This document shows positions 52,601-61,434 of a stretch of 64,000 nt of DNA, one piece after another (position 1 is the stretch's first letter; every line of letters starts with the position of its first letter). Both the position numbers and the translations under genes were made by a program. The stretch is from Dyadobacter fermentans DSM 18053 (lineage in GTDB: Bacteria; Bacteroidota; Bacteroidia; Cytophagales; Spirosomataceae): NCBI RefSeq assembly GCF_000023125.1, contig NC_013037.1, forward strand, positions 3,534,001 to 3,598,000, in the 5' to 3' direction. The notes beneath the pieces are model-generated. The model had not been told where the DNA came from, made no database searches, and saw nothing but the letters and a program-made list of their open reading frames with translations.

Positions 52601-52625
52601 TACTGATTGGCCGACTAATGCCTTA

Positions 52626-53270
52626 TTACTTGCTGAATTTACCCGCCTTCAACCGACTAAGGTTCACTTTCAATTTACCTGCTTTCTGAACTTGCTCGTC
52701 CGTCAGGCCCAATGCGGCGATGGTTTTTTCGTAGCTTTTGAAGTCTATTTCAGCATTCAAACGGCCGCCTGGTTCCAGCAATGTTCCCGGAATGATGACG
52801 ATCCTGATGTCTTCGAAAGTCCGTGCAGGCGCGTTTGTCTGTTGTTCGCTCCAATCGGTAGGCAGCAGTTCTACAAAGAACGTCCCGTCTTCCACACCGT
52901 GGATGAATGTAAACGAGCTCACTTTGTTTCCCCCGAAAGCAATGATACCCGGCATTGGCCAGTAAACGCCTTGCGCTTTCAGGTAAACCATCACAACCGA
53001 AGATCTGAAAAGGCTGTCCTCGGACGGATCGAGATCTTCCTGGCCAGTGATAAAGCCGCCTGTCGTATCCGTGGTGACCTGTCCTGTCGAAAGGATGAAT
53101 GCCGAGCTACCCGTACCGTCTTCGCCATCCTCACCTGCCGGTCCCGCCGGTCCTGCTGGTCCCTGGGCCCCCGCCGGGCCCGCCGGGCCAACGGCTCCGT
53201 CATCTCCCTTACAGCTGACGAAGGCAATGGTAAGCGCTACGCAGGCGAATAGTAATAATTTTCTGAGCAT
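52626..53270 (-). CDS. Collagen-like repeat lipoprotein
   Basis: This 214-residue protein has lipoprotein signal MLRKLLLFACVALTIAFVSC (Cys 20). Ten uninterrupted Gly-X-Y triplets follow (residues about 22-51; units GPAGPAGAQGPAGPAGPAG and GEDGEDG). Proline always sits in the X place. The C-terminal 150 residues form a globular domain (FGGNKVSSFTFIHGVEDGTF, DIRIVIIPGTLLEPGGRLN). Bacterial collagen-like stalks trimerise and project a head domain from the surface. Here the stalk is only 10 triplets, so it is a short spacer. Similar small lipoproteins occur across Cytophagales. The gene faces the IS element. Confidence 0.85.
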   Translation of the reverse strand: MLRKLLLFACVALTIAFVSCKGDDGAVGPAGPAGAQGPAGPAGPAGEDGEDGTGSSAFILSTGQVTTDTTGGFITGQEDLDPSEDSLFRSSVVMVYLKAQGVYWPMPGIIAFGGNKVSSFTFIHGVEDGTFFVELLPTDWSEQQTNAPARTFEDIRIVIIPGTLLEPGGRLNAEIDFKSYEKTIAALGLTDEQVQKAGKLKVNLSRLKAGKFSK

Positions 53271-53382
53271 AACTGTTAAAGTTTAGAAAGTGATAAATGA
53301 AACTGTACGAGTGAATACGCTGACAAATCCCGTTCTGATGAGAATAGAGGCGTTTAACGCATAAATTATATAAAAAAAATAA

Positions 53383-54051
53383 CTATTCCTTTCTGCCGTC
53401 CAAAGAATCGATTTCGGCTTCCAGTGTACGGTAATGGGAGAATTCGCGCAGCAATGCCACATTGCCATCGGGGAGCTTCATTTCGATGGACCAATTCATG
53501 GATGCAGCTAACTGAAATATCATCAATTGCACCTGATTACCGGCGATCCGGGGCAGATCGCTTTCCATGGCCTTTTCGTTCATGGTTTGTTTGGCCTCGT
53601 TCAGAATGGCAGTGTAATCGTCGCTTTGGAAGCGGTTCAGCCAGCCTTGTTCGATGTCGTAAAACTTGTAATCAGTGTCGATGGACAGGATTTCGGGTGC
53701 GGGGAAGAAGTCGATCACCAGCTTGCGTTCACCATCCGGGCGGTGGAATTTCATTTTACCAAAATCATAACCTACCAAAACCTTTGCCTTGGCGATAATC
53801 AGGGCTTTCTTTTTGTCGTTAATGAGGTTCCAGATATTTTTGTCGTTCTGATAGTTGTAGATTTCGGTGAAATAGCCTTCCGCCATGACCACTTTGAAAA
53901 CCTTCTCTATCCGTTCGATAAGCACCGACGCTTCCTGTGTTGACACATATTTCTTAGATTTCCGGGCTTGCAGCCAGGTGTTGAGCGCAGCACCGGACAA
54001 CCCGCCTGCAATGAGGGCGATGATCAAAAAAAATAGTGTAGAGGAATCCAT
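53383..54051 (-). CDS. DUF4230-domain protein
   Basis: This 222-residue protein starts MDSSTLFFLIIALIAGGLSG, a single membrane anchor. The DUF4230 domain follows: IEKVFKVVMAEGYFTEIYNY, ALIIAKAKVLVGYDFGKMKF, ERKLVIDFFPAPEILSIDTD and EQGWLNRFQSDDYTAILNEA. Function is unknown. An ATG at 54111 is rejected since it lies inside the divergent miaA gene. The start is 45 bases from the miaA ATG on the other strand, so the two promoters overlap. Confidence 0.85.
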   Translation of the reverse strand: MDSSTLFFLIIALIAGGLSGAALNTWLQARKSKKYVSTQEASVLIERIEKVFKVVMAEGYFTEIYNYQNDKNIWNLINDKKKALIIAKAKVLVGYDFGKMKFHRPDGERKLVIDFFPAPEILSIDTDYKFYDIEQGWLNRFQSDDYTAILNEAKQTMNEKAMESDLPRIAGNQVQLMIFQLAASMNWSIEMKLPDGNVALLREFSHYRTLEAEIDSLDGRKE

Positions 54052-54056
54052 ATCTC

Positions 54057-54064
54057 TATTTTTG
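54057..54064 (+). promoter_or_regulatory. -7 promoter box for miaA
   Basis: TATTTTTG matches TAnnTTTG, 32 bases before the miaA ATG and beside the start codon of the divergent DUF4230 gene. Confidence 0.5.
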
Positions 54065-54095
54065 TGCTGATTAAAATTCAAACAAAAACGGCACA

Positions 54096-55025
54096 ATGCC
54101 AAATAGCCCACAGAAATATCTGGTCACCGTTGCAGGCCCGACGGCCGTTGGGAAAACCGCACTGGCCATTCAGCTCGCAAACGACCTTCATACTGAAATC
54201 ATCTCGGCCGATTCGCGCCAGTTTTTCCGTGAACTCAGCATCGGCACTGCAAAACCCACGCCCGAAGAACTTGCCCGGGCCACGCACCATTTTGTGGATT
54301 CCCATTCCATTTCGGAACCGTACAGCGCCGGCGATTTCGAACGTGATGCGCTGGCATTGCTCGACACGCTCTTCCAAAAATATAATGTAGTGGTGATGAC
54401 CGGCGGATCGGGCTTCTACGTCAGGGCGGTACTCGAAGGCTTGGACGAATTACCGGCCCCGCTTCCCGGCCTGCGCGAATCGCTCACCCGGCAACTGGAA
54501 GAGCATGGGCTTGCCGTGCTGCAAGAACAAATCCGCAAAATCGATCCCGACTTTGCCGCTACCCCCGAAATCGCAAACCCGCAGCGTGTTGTACGCGCGC
54601 TGGAAGTGTTTCATACATCGGGAACGCCCATCAGCCATTTCAAGCTGAAAAACACGCGACAGCGCCCATTTCAGCCCATTAACATAGCGCTCGACCGCGA
54701 CCGGGCGGAACTCTACCGGCGAATAGACGAACGCATGGACATCATGCTGCAAGAAGGACTGGTGGAAGAAGCCAAAAGCGTGATCGCATACCGCGAGCAC
54801 CATGCGCTCAAAACGGTGGGTTACCGGGAAGTTTACAGCTACCTCGATGGTGAATATGACGAGCAGGAAATGGTACGGTTGCTGAAACAGAACTCACGCC
54901 GGTACGCCAAGCGGCAGCTTACGTGGTTCAGGCATCAGGGGAATTTCGAATGGTTTCACCCCGGTGATTACGACCGCATCCTGGAATATGTGCGGGAACA
55001 GATCCATTTGCATGAAAGCAATTAG
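54096..55025 (+). CDS. miaA: tRNA dimethylallyltransferase MiaA
   Basis: This 309-residue protein has P-loop VAGPTAVGKTALAIQLANDL (about 9-28), the IPTase motifs EIISADSRQFFRELSIGTAK and VVMTGGSGFYVRAVLEGLDE, and the C-terminal RYAKRQLTWFRHQGNFEWF. It adds dimethylallyl to A37 of tRNAs that read UNN codons. It has full family length. Confidence 0.96.
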   Translation: MPNSPQKYLVTVAGPTAVGKTALAIQLANDLHTEIISADSRQFFRELSIGTAKPTPEELARATHHFVDSHSISEPYSAGDFERDALALLDTLFQKYNVVVMTGGSGFYVRAVLEGLDELPAPLPGLRESLTRQLEEHGLAVLQEQIRKIDPDFAATPEIANPQRVVRALEVFHTSGTPISHFKLKNTRQRPFQPINIALDRDRAELYRRIDERMDIMLQEGLVEEAKSVIAYREHHALKTVGYREVYSYLDGEYDEQEMVRLLKQNSRRYAKRQLTWFRHQGNFEWFHPGDYDRILEYVREQIHLHESN

Positions 55026-55050
55026 ACGGAGCCTAGGCCCCGTCTAATTG
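55019..55050. terminator. Hairpin between miaA and rhodanese genes
   Basis: CAATTAGACGG and CCGTCTAATTG form a perfect 11-base stem overlapping the miaA stop codon. No T-run follows, so it is a weaker terminator candidate for two convergent genes. Confidence 0.55.
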
Positions 55051-55057
55051 ATCAGAT

Positions 55058-55357
55058 TTAGTCTTCGAGCTCGCGGTAGGCCAGGATGCCGCCTAACACG
55101 TTGCGTACATTGGAGAAACCCTGCGACTCCAGGTAACGTGCCGCCTTGCCGCTGCGCGCGCCTGAACGGCAGTGAATGATAATTTCTTCGTCCTTCAAGG
55201 CTTCGAGCTCATCCAGGTGATCCGGCAGCTCGCCCAGGGGGATCAGTATCGCGCCGAGGTTGTCCTCTTCGTATTCATGTTCTTCGCGAACGTCGTAAAA
55301 GTGCAGGTCTTCGCCCTTTTCAAGACGCTCTTTCAATTCTTCAACTGTAATATCCAT
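55058..55357 (-). CDS. Rhodanese-like domain protein
   Basis: This 99-residue single-domain protein has DITVEELKERLEKGEDLHFY and the active loop IIHCRSGARSGKAARYLESQ (Cys 63). It ends GGILAYRELED. Single-domain rhodaneses carry sulfane sulfur, but many serve other roles. It is cytosolic, with no operon partner within 26 bp downstream. Confidence 0.92.
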   Translation of the reverse strand: MDITVEELKERLEKGEDLHFYDVREEHEYEEDNLGAILIPLGELPDHLDELEALKDEEIIIHCRSGARSGKAARYLESQGFSNVRNVLGGILAYRELED

Positions 55358-55383
55358 ATTTAAAAAATTTGTGACGATTGAGT

Positions 55384-57246
55384 CTATTTCGAAATTAACA
55401 TTTTTTGCACAAAGGATCGTCTCCCGTCCGTGGCCTTGAAAATATAAATGCCCTGGTCCAATCGCTCCACGCCGGTAGAATGCTGGTCGGGGGCCGGTTC
55501 AAATGCATGGATGAGGCTACCGGCGGAGTTGTAGATTTCTACTTTACGAAGGGAAGAGTTTTTCCAATGCACCGCTCCTCTCGCCGGATTGGGATAAAAA
55601 ACGGCATTGATCGCCTCCTGCGGCTCATTCCCGGTGATCACGCCCTGCACGCTCTTCCCGAGGTACGGCCGGATCATGATCGAGCCTTTCAGAGAAGTTT
55701 CTTTTGCCCACTCGGTGCCAAGGTTGTAAAAAACCGCATTGCGGCCCAGCAGCGAATTGCGGTCGAAGCCCACGGTTACCGGCTGATCGTTGATCTGCAC
55801 CCAACCTACATAAAATGTATCGGGCACAGCCACCGGATTGGCAAATGCATATTCAATAAATCCATCGCGCATGACCGGGTACCGGACCGCCACCGAGCGC
55901 TGCGCGATAACCTGGTCGGGCCTGCCGCCTTTGTTGCTGTAAATCTGGATTGTGAACCCCTGGCCGGAAATATCTTTGTTAAAAGACACCATCGACATCC
56001 GCACACCGCCGATCGTATCCGGTTTTGCGAGGGCATATTGCACCGCCACGCGGCCCAGTTTCTGGTTCACCTGCACGCCATATTCGGCGCTGCCATCGTC
56101 ATAAGCGAAGTAATCGCTCAATGCGGTCCGGGCCGTAATAGTGTCGTTCGTTTTGAGATTGGCGCCGGGGATGGTGTCCGTGGTGGCAATGTAAAATTTA
56201 CTGATCAAATGCAGGCTGTCGAGCTGCGCGGCTGCATTAACCGGCGAAACTTTTACGCGCAGTGTTTGTGATTTAAGCGCTTCCACAAACACCGAGCGCT
56301 GGACATTACGCAATATTTCGGTTCCCCACTGCGCGTCCGTGAGCGTAAATGTGCTCGTAAGGACGTTGAAGTTGTTGAAATGATTGACAATATCTGTCCT
56401 CAGGGAATCGGCCATCGCGGCTGCGGGGCTCACGCGATATTGCCGCAAAGGCATCGCCGTGTATTTTTTAAGCAGGTTTGAAACCGGTTTCCGTAACGCC
56501 ACGTCAAACAGATAGGGCTGCTTTACAGACCTCTTCGCATTCAAATAGACATAATCCAGATGCCAGGTGTCGTATGCGCCTGTGCTCCGCCCGTAGGACC
56601 GGAACCGGAACTGAAATGCTTCGTGCAGGTAATTGGCGTCTTTAATGGCAATAAACTGCTGATGGAACAAAGTGTCCACCTGATAACCCAGCTGTGTCCA
56701 AACCGGCACCCACTCAGCGGCTTTGTTAAAAAACTCTAATCTGAGAAAGTCACTGGAATCGGGCAGTTCGCCAAGCCCTTTGGCCGCCCAATAGAAACTC
56801 AGGTACACCGAATCGGCAGCCACTTTTCCGCCCAGATTCACCGGTTGGGAAGTGAGCGTGTCCGTATAGCCCTGTGAAAGCGGGTTTACCACGTTGTAAG
56901 GAGCGCCATTGGCGTCCAGCCCGTCGAACGTCGCAACATTCACCGACGGATGGGCATTCACAAGGGTATTATTAATATAAACACCGCTTCCGGGCAGCCA
57001 GTAGCGGGTGCTGGGCGCGAGTGTTTTGGTAGTAGAAAAATCGTCAAAAAAAGGCAGGTTCAACGAGGCCTGGGTCCGGTGGTTTTGCGGTTCGGACTCG
57101 CTCTCCGATACATGATACCGGGCCTGATCAATCGGCACGATGCGCAATTGCGCCCGGGCGACATGACTCTGCACCATCGCCAGCACGCAAATCCATATAA
57201 AAATCCCGTGTGTGAAGAATTGTCTACTGCTGCGGTTGATTCTCAT
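55384..57246 (-). CDS. T9SS type A sorting domain-containing secreted protein
   Basis: This 620-residue protein has a signal peptide (IFIWICVLAMVQSHVARAQ) and begins its mature part LRIVPIDQARYHVSESESE. The middle holds jelly-roll-like segments (FYWAAKGLGELPDSSDFLRL, AFQFRFRSYGRSTGAYDTWH, GFTIQIYSNKGGRPDQVIAQ). The T9SS sorting domain is at the end: AVFYPNPARGAVHWKN to LDQGIYIFKATDGRRSFVQK. It should be exported by the GldKLMN system and anchored or released outside. It overlaps the upstream PASTA gene by 23 bp, so the two are translated together. Confidence 0.9.
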   Translation of the reverse strand: MRINRSSRQFFTHGIFIWICVLAMVQSHVARAQLRIVPIDQARYHVSESESEPQNHRTQASLNLPFFDDFSTTKTLAPSTRYWLPGSGVYINNTLVNAHPSVNVATFDGLDANGAPYNVVNPLSQGYTDTLTSQPVNLGGKVAADSVYLSFYWAAKGLGELPDSSDFLRLEFFNKAAEWVPVWTQLGYQVDTLFHQQFIAIKDANYLHEAFQFRFRSYGRSTGAYDTWHLDYVYLNAKRSVKQPYLFDVALRKPVSNLLKKYTAMPLRQYRVSPAAAMADSLRTDIVNHFNNFNVLTSTFTLTDAQWGTEILRNVQRSVFVEALKSQTLRVKVSPVNAAAQLDSLHLISKFYIATTDTIPGANLKTNDTITARTALSDYFAYDDGSAEYGVQVNQKLGRVAVQYALAKPDTIGGVRMSMVSFNKDISGQGFTIQIYSNKGGRPDQVIAQRSVAVRYPVMRDGFIEYAFANPVAVPDTFYVGWVQINDQPVTVGFDRNSLLGRNAVFYNLGTEWAKETSLKGSIMIRPYLGKSVQGVITGNEPQEAINAVFYPNPARGAVHWKNSSLRKVEIYNSAGSLIHAFEPAPDQHSTGVERLDQGIYIFKATDGRRSFVQKMLISK

Positions 57247-58018
57247 TATCCGTCGATTCAGGCGCCTGCGGCGTGACCCACAAGTCGATTACGTCCCCTA
57301 TTCTTACCTTATTTCCCGCATCGGGGTTTTGTCGCACGATCGACCCGGGTGCCTGGCCTTCCTCGGCGGGTACTTCCATTTGCTGACCAACTTTCAGTCC
57401 CGCTCCAACAATTGCAATCTTCGCTTCATCCACAGGCATTCCAATCACCGATGGTGCTTCAAACTGTGCCGTGCCGAGCCCCTCGCCCAGTTCCAGATCT
57501 ATTTTCGAGCCTTTCGCGATCGGCTGCCCGGGCAGGATTTCCTTGCCGTTGTACATTTGCTTTAACACCGCATTCTGCGCCATATCAGGCACATATGAGA
57601 TATTTCCTTCTTCCAGACCTACGCTTTTCAGCAGCATTTGAGCACTGCGGTGCGTCATATCCGTCAGTTTCGGCATTTTGATCAGCGGCGCTGTGCGCGA
57701 TACCACCGTCACATATATTTTCCGGCCTTCCTTCACCTTCGAACCCGGCAAAGGATATTGCGAAATGATCGTGAGCGCAGGCACGTTGGTCACAAAAGTA
57801 CAGTCGACTTCGTAGCGCAGGTCGCGGTCCCCGAGGAAGTCTTCCAGATCCTCCACACTCTTCTTTTTCAGGTCAGGCACGGTGATCGCCTCGCCATGAT
57901 TGGTTGTGAAAGGAAGGTAAACGAAGAAAAACCCCAGAAATAGGACCAAAAGCAGCGAGACAATGATTCCGATATGAATGAAAAGATCAGTTCTGGACTG
58001 TGTACTTATTTTGGCCAT
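57224..58018 (-). CDS. Membrane-anchored protein with three PASTA domains
   Basis: This 264-residue protein has a short cytosolic start, one membrane helix (HIGIIVSLLLVLFLGFFFVY) and then three PASTA domains (about 45-110, 112-180, 185-250): ITVPDLKKKSVEDLEDFLGD, PKLTDMTHRSAQMLLKSVGL and APSVIGMPVDEAKIAIVGAG. Each ends in a Pro-Gly turn (QYPLPGSKVKEG, PDAGNKVRIG). PASTA modules usually follow Ser/Thr kinases or penicillin-binding proteins and may bind peptidoglycan; here no catalytic domain is present. It is joined to the T9SS cargo gene. Confidence 0.9.
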   Translation of the reverse strand: MAKISTQSRTDLFIHIGIIVSLLLVLFLGFFFVYLPFTTNHGEAITVPDLKKKSVEDLEDFLGDRDLRYEVDCTFVTNVPALTIISQYPLPGSKVKEGRKIYVTVVSRTAPLIKMPKLTDMTHRSAQMLLKSVGLEEGNISYVPDMAQNAVLKQMYNGKEILPGQPIAKGSKIDLELGEGLGTAQFEAPSVIGMPVDEAKIAIVGAGLKVGQQMEVPAEEGQAPGSIVRQNPDAGNKVRIGDVIDLWVTPQAPESTDNENQPQQ

Positions 58019-58088
58019 GAATGTATTAGATGCGCTTTGGTATTATAAACGGGTAAAAATAAACGTAATATTTCAAGATGCCAATATG

Positions 58089-58682
58089 CTAAACAGCATA
58101 GGAACCGAGAATTCTCTTGATGTATTTGCCCAGAATATCAAATTCCAGGTTCACCGAATCCCCAGCTTTCAACGAATGGAAATTGGTAAAGTTATAGGTA
58201 TAGGGGATAATAGCCACCCGAAACGTGTTTTCGCTTGAATTAAACACCGTAAGACTCACCCCATTGATGCAGATCGAGCCTTTCTCGACGGTGATGTTGC
58301 CCTTGGAAGCGTCGTACTCAAAATCGAACAGCCAGCTGCCGTCGCGCTCCTGCACCTGCGTGCACCGGGCCGTCTGGTCCACGTGGCCCTGCACGATATG
58401 CCCGTCGAAGCGGCCATTGGCCGGCATGCAGCGTTCGAGGTTCACCTTGCTGCCCGATACCAGCTCGCCCAAGTTTGTTTTCAGCAAGGTTTCTTCAATG
58501 GCGGTTACCTTATATTGATCCGCATCCACCGCCACTACCGTGAGGCAAACGCCATTATGGCTTACACTCTGATCTATTTTGAGCTCATGGGCAATGGACG
58601 ATTTGAATGTAAAAGTCTTATTGGTGCCCTCCGATGCTACATTCACCACTTCGGCGATTGCTTCGACAATTCCTGTAAACAT
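58089..58682 (-). CDS. ribE: Riboflavin synthase alpha subunit
   Basis: This 197-residue protein starts MFTGIVEAIAEVVNVASEGT. It contains two lumazine-binding repeats (QSVSHNGVCLTVVAVDADQY and SICINGVSLTVFNSSENTFR) and GHIVQGHVDQTARCTQ. It dismutates two molecules of dimethylribityllumazine to riboflavin. A start at 58706 adds 8 residues before the conserved MFTGIVE and is rejected. Confidence 0.94.
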   Translation of the reverse strand: MFTGIVEAIAEVVNVASEGTNKTFTFKSSIAHELKIDQSVSHNGVCLTVVAVDADQYKVTAIEETLLKTNLGELVSGSKVNLERCMPANGRFDGHIVQGHVDQTARCTQVQERDGSWLFDFEYDASKGNITVEKGSICINGVSLTVFNSSENTFRVAIIPYTYNFTNFHSLKAGDSVNLEFDILGKYIKRILGSYAV

Positions 58683-58703
58683 TTTGATATAGAATTTAAA
58701 ATG

Positions 58704-58711
58704 CAAAGTTA
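58704..58711 (-). promoter_or_regulatory. -7 promoter box for the riboflavin synthase gene
   Basis: On the reverse strand TAACTTTG matches TAnnTTTG, 21 bases before the ATG. No matching -33 TTG was seen. No FMN riboswitch was recognised. Confidence 0.45.
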
Positions 58712-58859
58712 CAATATCTGAACCGCTCTCCTACCCTGTAAATTCCCGTCATAACCATTATTCGTGGCCGACTGCTTTTCAATTAGGCATTCTTTGCGAA
58801 CTTTGCGCTGAAAAAGCGCTGCGGAATTCTGGCAGGGTGCTTGTAATCCAAATCTGTTA

Positions 58860-59984
58860 ATGAAAAAAGTACTATTTATCGATCGCGACGGTACGATCAT
58901 CGTCGAGCCACCTACCGACTTTCAGGTCGATTCCCTGGAAAAGCTCGAATTCCTGCCCAAAGCCATTTCCGCATTGCGCAAAATTGCGGAAGAAACCGAT
59001 TACGAGCTTGTAATGGTTACCAACCAGGACGGCCTCGGAACGAGTTCTTTTCCCGAAGACACTTTCTGGCCTGCCCAGAACAAGATGGTGAAAACGCTCG
59101 AAGGCGAAGACGTCCGGTTCGCAGATGTGCATATCGACCGCAGTTTCCCGGAAGACAACCTGCCTACCCGCAAGCCGGGCATCGGCATGCTGACCTCGTA
59201 TTTCTCCAATGAATACGACCTGGCCAACAGCTACGTCATCGGCGACCGCCTTACCGACGTGCAACTGGCCGTCAATCTAGGCGCAAAGGCGATCCTTTTC
59301 CGCTCCGAACTGCCGGAAGAAGGCCTCTCCGGCGAGCATAATGAAGCCACTGCATTGATTTCCAGCGACTGGGACGCTATATACGAGCATTTGAAACTCC
59401 CTTCTCGCAAGGCATCAGTCGAAAGAAACACAAAGGAAACGCAGATCAAAGTAGAACTGAACCTCGACGGCAGCGGCCGCTCCGACATTCATACCGGCCT
59501 CGGCTTCTTCGACCATATGCTCGACCAGCTCGCGCGCCATTCAGGAGCGGATCTATCGATCCACGTCGTGGGAGATTTGCATATCGACGAGCACCACACG
59601 ATAGAGGATACCGCCCTCGCATTAGGCGAAGCCTACCGCCAGGCAATCGGTGATAAGCGCGGCATCAGCCGGTACGGCTTTCTGTTGCCGATGGACGAGG
59701 CGCTGGCACAGGTAGCGATCGACTTTTCGGGCCGTCCGTGGATCGTCTGGGATGCCGAATTTAAGAGAGAGAAGATCGGAGAAATGCCTACCGAGATGTT
59801 TTTTCACTTTTTCAAGTCATTCTCAGACACTTCGCTTTCCAACCTGAACATCAAGGTGGAAGGTGACAATGAGCACCACAAGATCGAATCGATTTTCAAG
59901 GCATTTGCGAAGGCCATTAAAATGGCGGTGAAACGCGACCTTAAAGCGCTGGATTTCATGCCATCGACGAAAGGAGTGCTTTAA
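58860..59984 (+). CDS. hisB: Bifunctional histidinol-phosphatase / imidazoleglycerol-phosphate dehydratase HisB
   Basis: This 374-residue protein has an N-terminal HAD phosphatase ([20 protein letters not shown], Asp 8 and Asp 10; [20 protein letters not shown]). The C-terminal IGP dehydratase has [40 protein letters not shown] and [17 protein letters not shown]. It catalyses steps 6 and 8 of histidine synthesis. Other his genes are absent from the window, so hisB is separated from its usual operon. Confidence 0.96.
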   Translation: MKKVLFIDRDGTIIVEPPTDFQVDSLEKLEFLPKAISALRKIAEETDYELVMVTNQDGLGTSSFPEDTFWPAQNKMVKTLEGEDVRFADVHIDRSFPEDNLPTRKPGIGMLTSYFSNEYDLANSYVIGDRLTDVQLAVNLGAKAILFRSELPEEGLSGEHNEATALISSDWDAIYEHLKLPSRKASVERNTKETQIKVELNLDGSGRSDIHTGLGFFDHMLDQLARHSGADLSIHVVGDLHIDEHHTIEDTALALGEAYRQAIGDKRGISRYGFLLPMDEALAQVAIDFSGRPWIVWDAEFKREKIGEMPTEMFFHFFKSFSDTSLSNLNIKVEGDNEHHKIESIFKAFAKAIKMAVKRDLKALDFMPSTKGVL

Positions 59985-60064
59985 ATTTTTACTAAAACTG
60001 GGGCTGATGTGGCATTTTTTGCTATTTTTGCTCATCTTACATCGCATTATAATCGAGTACAACT

Positions 60065-60175
60065 ATGATGATGACTGTTATTATGATTGTTTTTTACGTC
60101 GTTCTGCTGACATCGGCGTTCCTGGTGGGGCGTTGGTTGGAGAACAACGAAAAGCAATGGAAGGTAAATAAGTAA
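60065..60175 (+). CDS. Small single-pass membrane protein (36 aa)
   Basis: This short frame starts MMMTVIMIVFYVVLLTSAFL, one membrane helix, then a charged tail (GRWLENNEKQWKVNK). An intrinsic terminator follows at its stop codon, which supports it being a transcribed gene. It has no recognised family. Either of the next two ATGs may be the true start. Confidence 0.5.
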   Translation: MMMTVIMIVFYVVLLTSAFLVGRWLENNEKQWKVNK

Positions 60176-60199
60176 GGGTTGTTCATACGACCCTTTTTT
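60174..60199 (+). terminator. Intrinsic terminator after the small membrane protein
   Basis: AAGGGTTG and CGACCCTT (one wobble) around a six-base loop, then six T. It overlaps the stop codon. Confidence 0.7.
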
Positions 60200-60316
60200 A
60201 TTTGTCTCGGCTAGTTACATAAGACAAATTCATCGCAAGGCCATACTAAAATGTGACGTACTGAACGTTTAAAACGCGTTAAGTGTTATTTTGGCTCTTA
60301 AAAAACCTGTTTTCAC

Positions 60317-60616
60317 GTGCTCAGAACGCTTTGTCTCATACTGCTTACGGCCTTCCTCATCTGTAAAGCCACAGATGTTGCCAGTTTGCTGCTATGCAAA
60401 GACCAATCTTCTGTGGTGTGTGATACCGGAACCTGCGATAATGAGGGGAAGCCGGAGGTCGAGAAACTAAACGACGACCAGCTGCTAATCCCCCAACTCG
60501 TGCATTTTGACCGCTCCGTAGAAATGATACCGGTCAAAAGCTCATTCTTCTACACTGCGAATTTCGATAACGAGATATATCGCAACCTGCTCTCTCCGCC
60601 TCCGGAGCTTATCTGA
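60317..60616 (+). CDS. Small secreted hypothetical protein
   Basis: This 99-residue frame begins with GTG, reading MLRTLCLILLTAFLICKATD, a signal-like start. The rest (VCDTGTCDNEGKPEVEKLND) has three to four Cys that may form disulfides, and ends NLLSPPPELI. I recognise no family. It lies 115 bp before the carbonic anhydrase ATG on the same strand and may share its transcript. Confidence 0.5.
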   Translation: MLRTLCLILLTAFLICKATDVASLLLCKDQSSVVCDTGTCDNEGKPEVEKLNDDQLLIPQLVHFDRSVEMIPVKSSFFYTANFDNEIYRNLLSPPPELI

Positions 60617-60731
60617 TTTCCTTAATCCAAACTCTTTAGAGTGCTTTGCTGCCGTATGCGGTGTGGTATTTCCGCATCCCTGCGCGCATGTTCCTGTATT
60701 TTTTATTCCAATTAATTCTAATCAAGAAATC

Positions 60732-61379
60732 ATGATCAGGGCTTATAACCAGTTATTTGAAAACAACAAGAAGTGGGCAGAAGAAACGACCAAGGAAAAT
60801 CCGGAGTTTTTCTCCAATCTGGCGAAAGGCCAGGCTCCGAAGTTCCTCTGGATCGGCTGCTCCGATAGCCGCGTTCCGGCTAACCAGCTCACCGGCACCC
60901 AGCCGGGCGACATTTTTGTGCACCGGAACATTGCCAATATGGTCATTCACACGGACATCAGCATGCTCAGCGTGCTCGACTACTCGGTGAACGTGCTCGG
61001 CGTGGAGCATATCCTCGTGTGCGGACACTATGGCTGCGGCGGCGTGATCACGGCCATGGGCAACAAGCAAGTGGGCCTGATCGATAACTGGCTGCGCCAT
61101 ATCAAGGATGTTTACCGCCTTCACGCACAGGAACTGAATGCGATCGAAGATCCGAAACAGAAAGCCGACCGGTTCGTTGAAATCAACGTTCAGGAGCAGG
61201 TGCGCGACCTCGCCAAAACGACCATCGTACAAACTGCCTGGGCTAACGGCAAAAAGCTGCAATTGCATGGCGTCGTTTACGATATCAGCAACGGTATCCT
61301 GAAAGACATGGACGTGACCATCGACGCAAGCAACTACGCCGACGACGTGTACCGTCTCGACATACCCCAGGTGGTATAA
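60732..61379 (+). CDS. Beta-class carbonic anhydrase
   Basis: This 215-residue protein starts MIRAYNQLFENNKKWAEETT. Zinc ligands are Cys 43 with Asp 45 and Arg 47 in FLWIGCSDSRVPANQL, and His 99 and Cys 102 in ILVCGHYGCGGVITAMG. It interconverts CO2 and bicarbonate. It is followed 55 bp later by a SulP carrier, a pairing that suggests bicarbonate supply. The start at 60663 is rejected because it adds 23 non-homologous residues. Confidence 0.95.
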   Translation: MIRAYNQLFENNKKWAEETTKENPEFFSNLAKGQAPKFLWIGCSDSRVPANQLTGTQPGDIFVHRNIANMVIHTDISMLSVLDYSVNVLGVEHILVCGHYGCGGVITAMGNKQVGLIDNWLRHIKDVYRLHAQELNAIEDPKQKADRFVEINVQEQVRDLAKTTIVQTAWANGKKLQLHGVVYDISNGILKDMDVTIDASNYADDVYRLDIPQVV

Positions 61380-61434
61380 TCAGCGGTTCTGCATGAAGAG
61401 TAGTCCAATTAATGATCCTTACTGAATCAATCGT

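Noticed and set aside
53110..53210. GC-rich repeat as a mobile or regulatory repeat
   Set aside because: It is the coding sequence of the Gly-X-Y stalk of the collagen-like protein.
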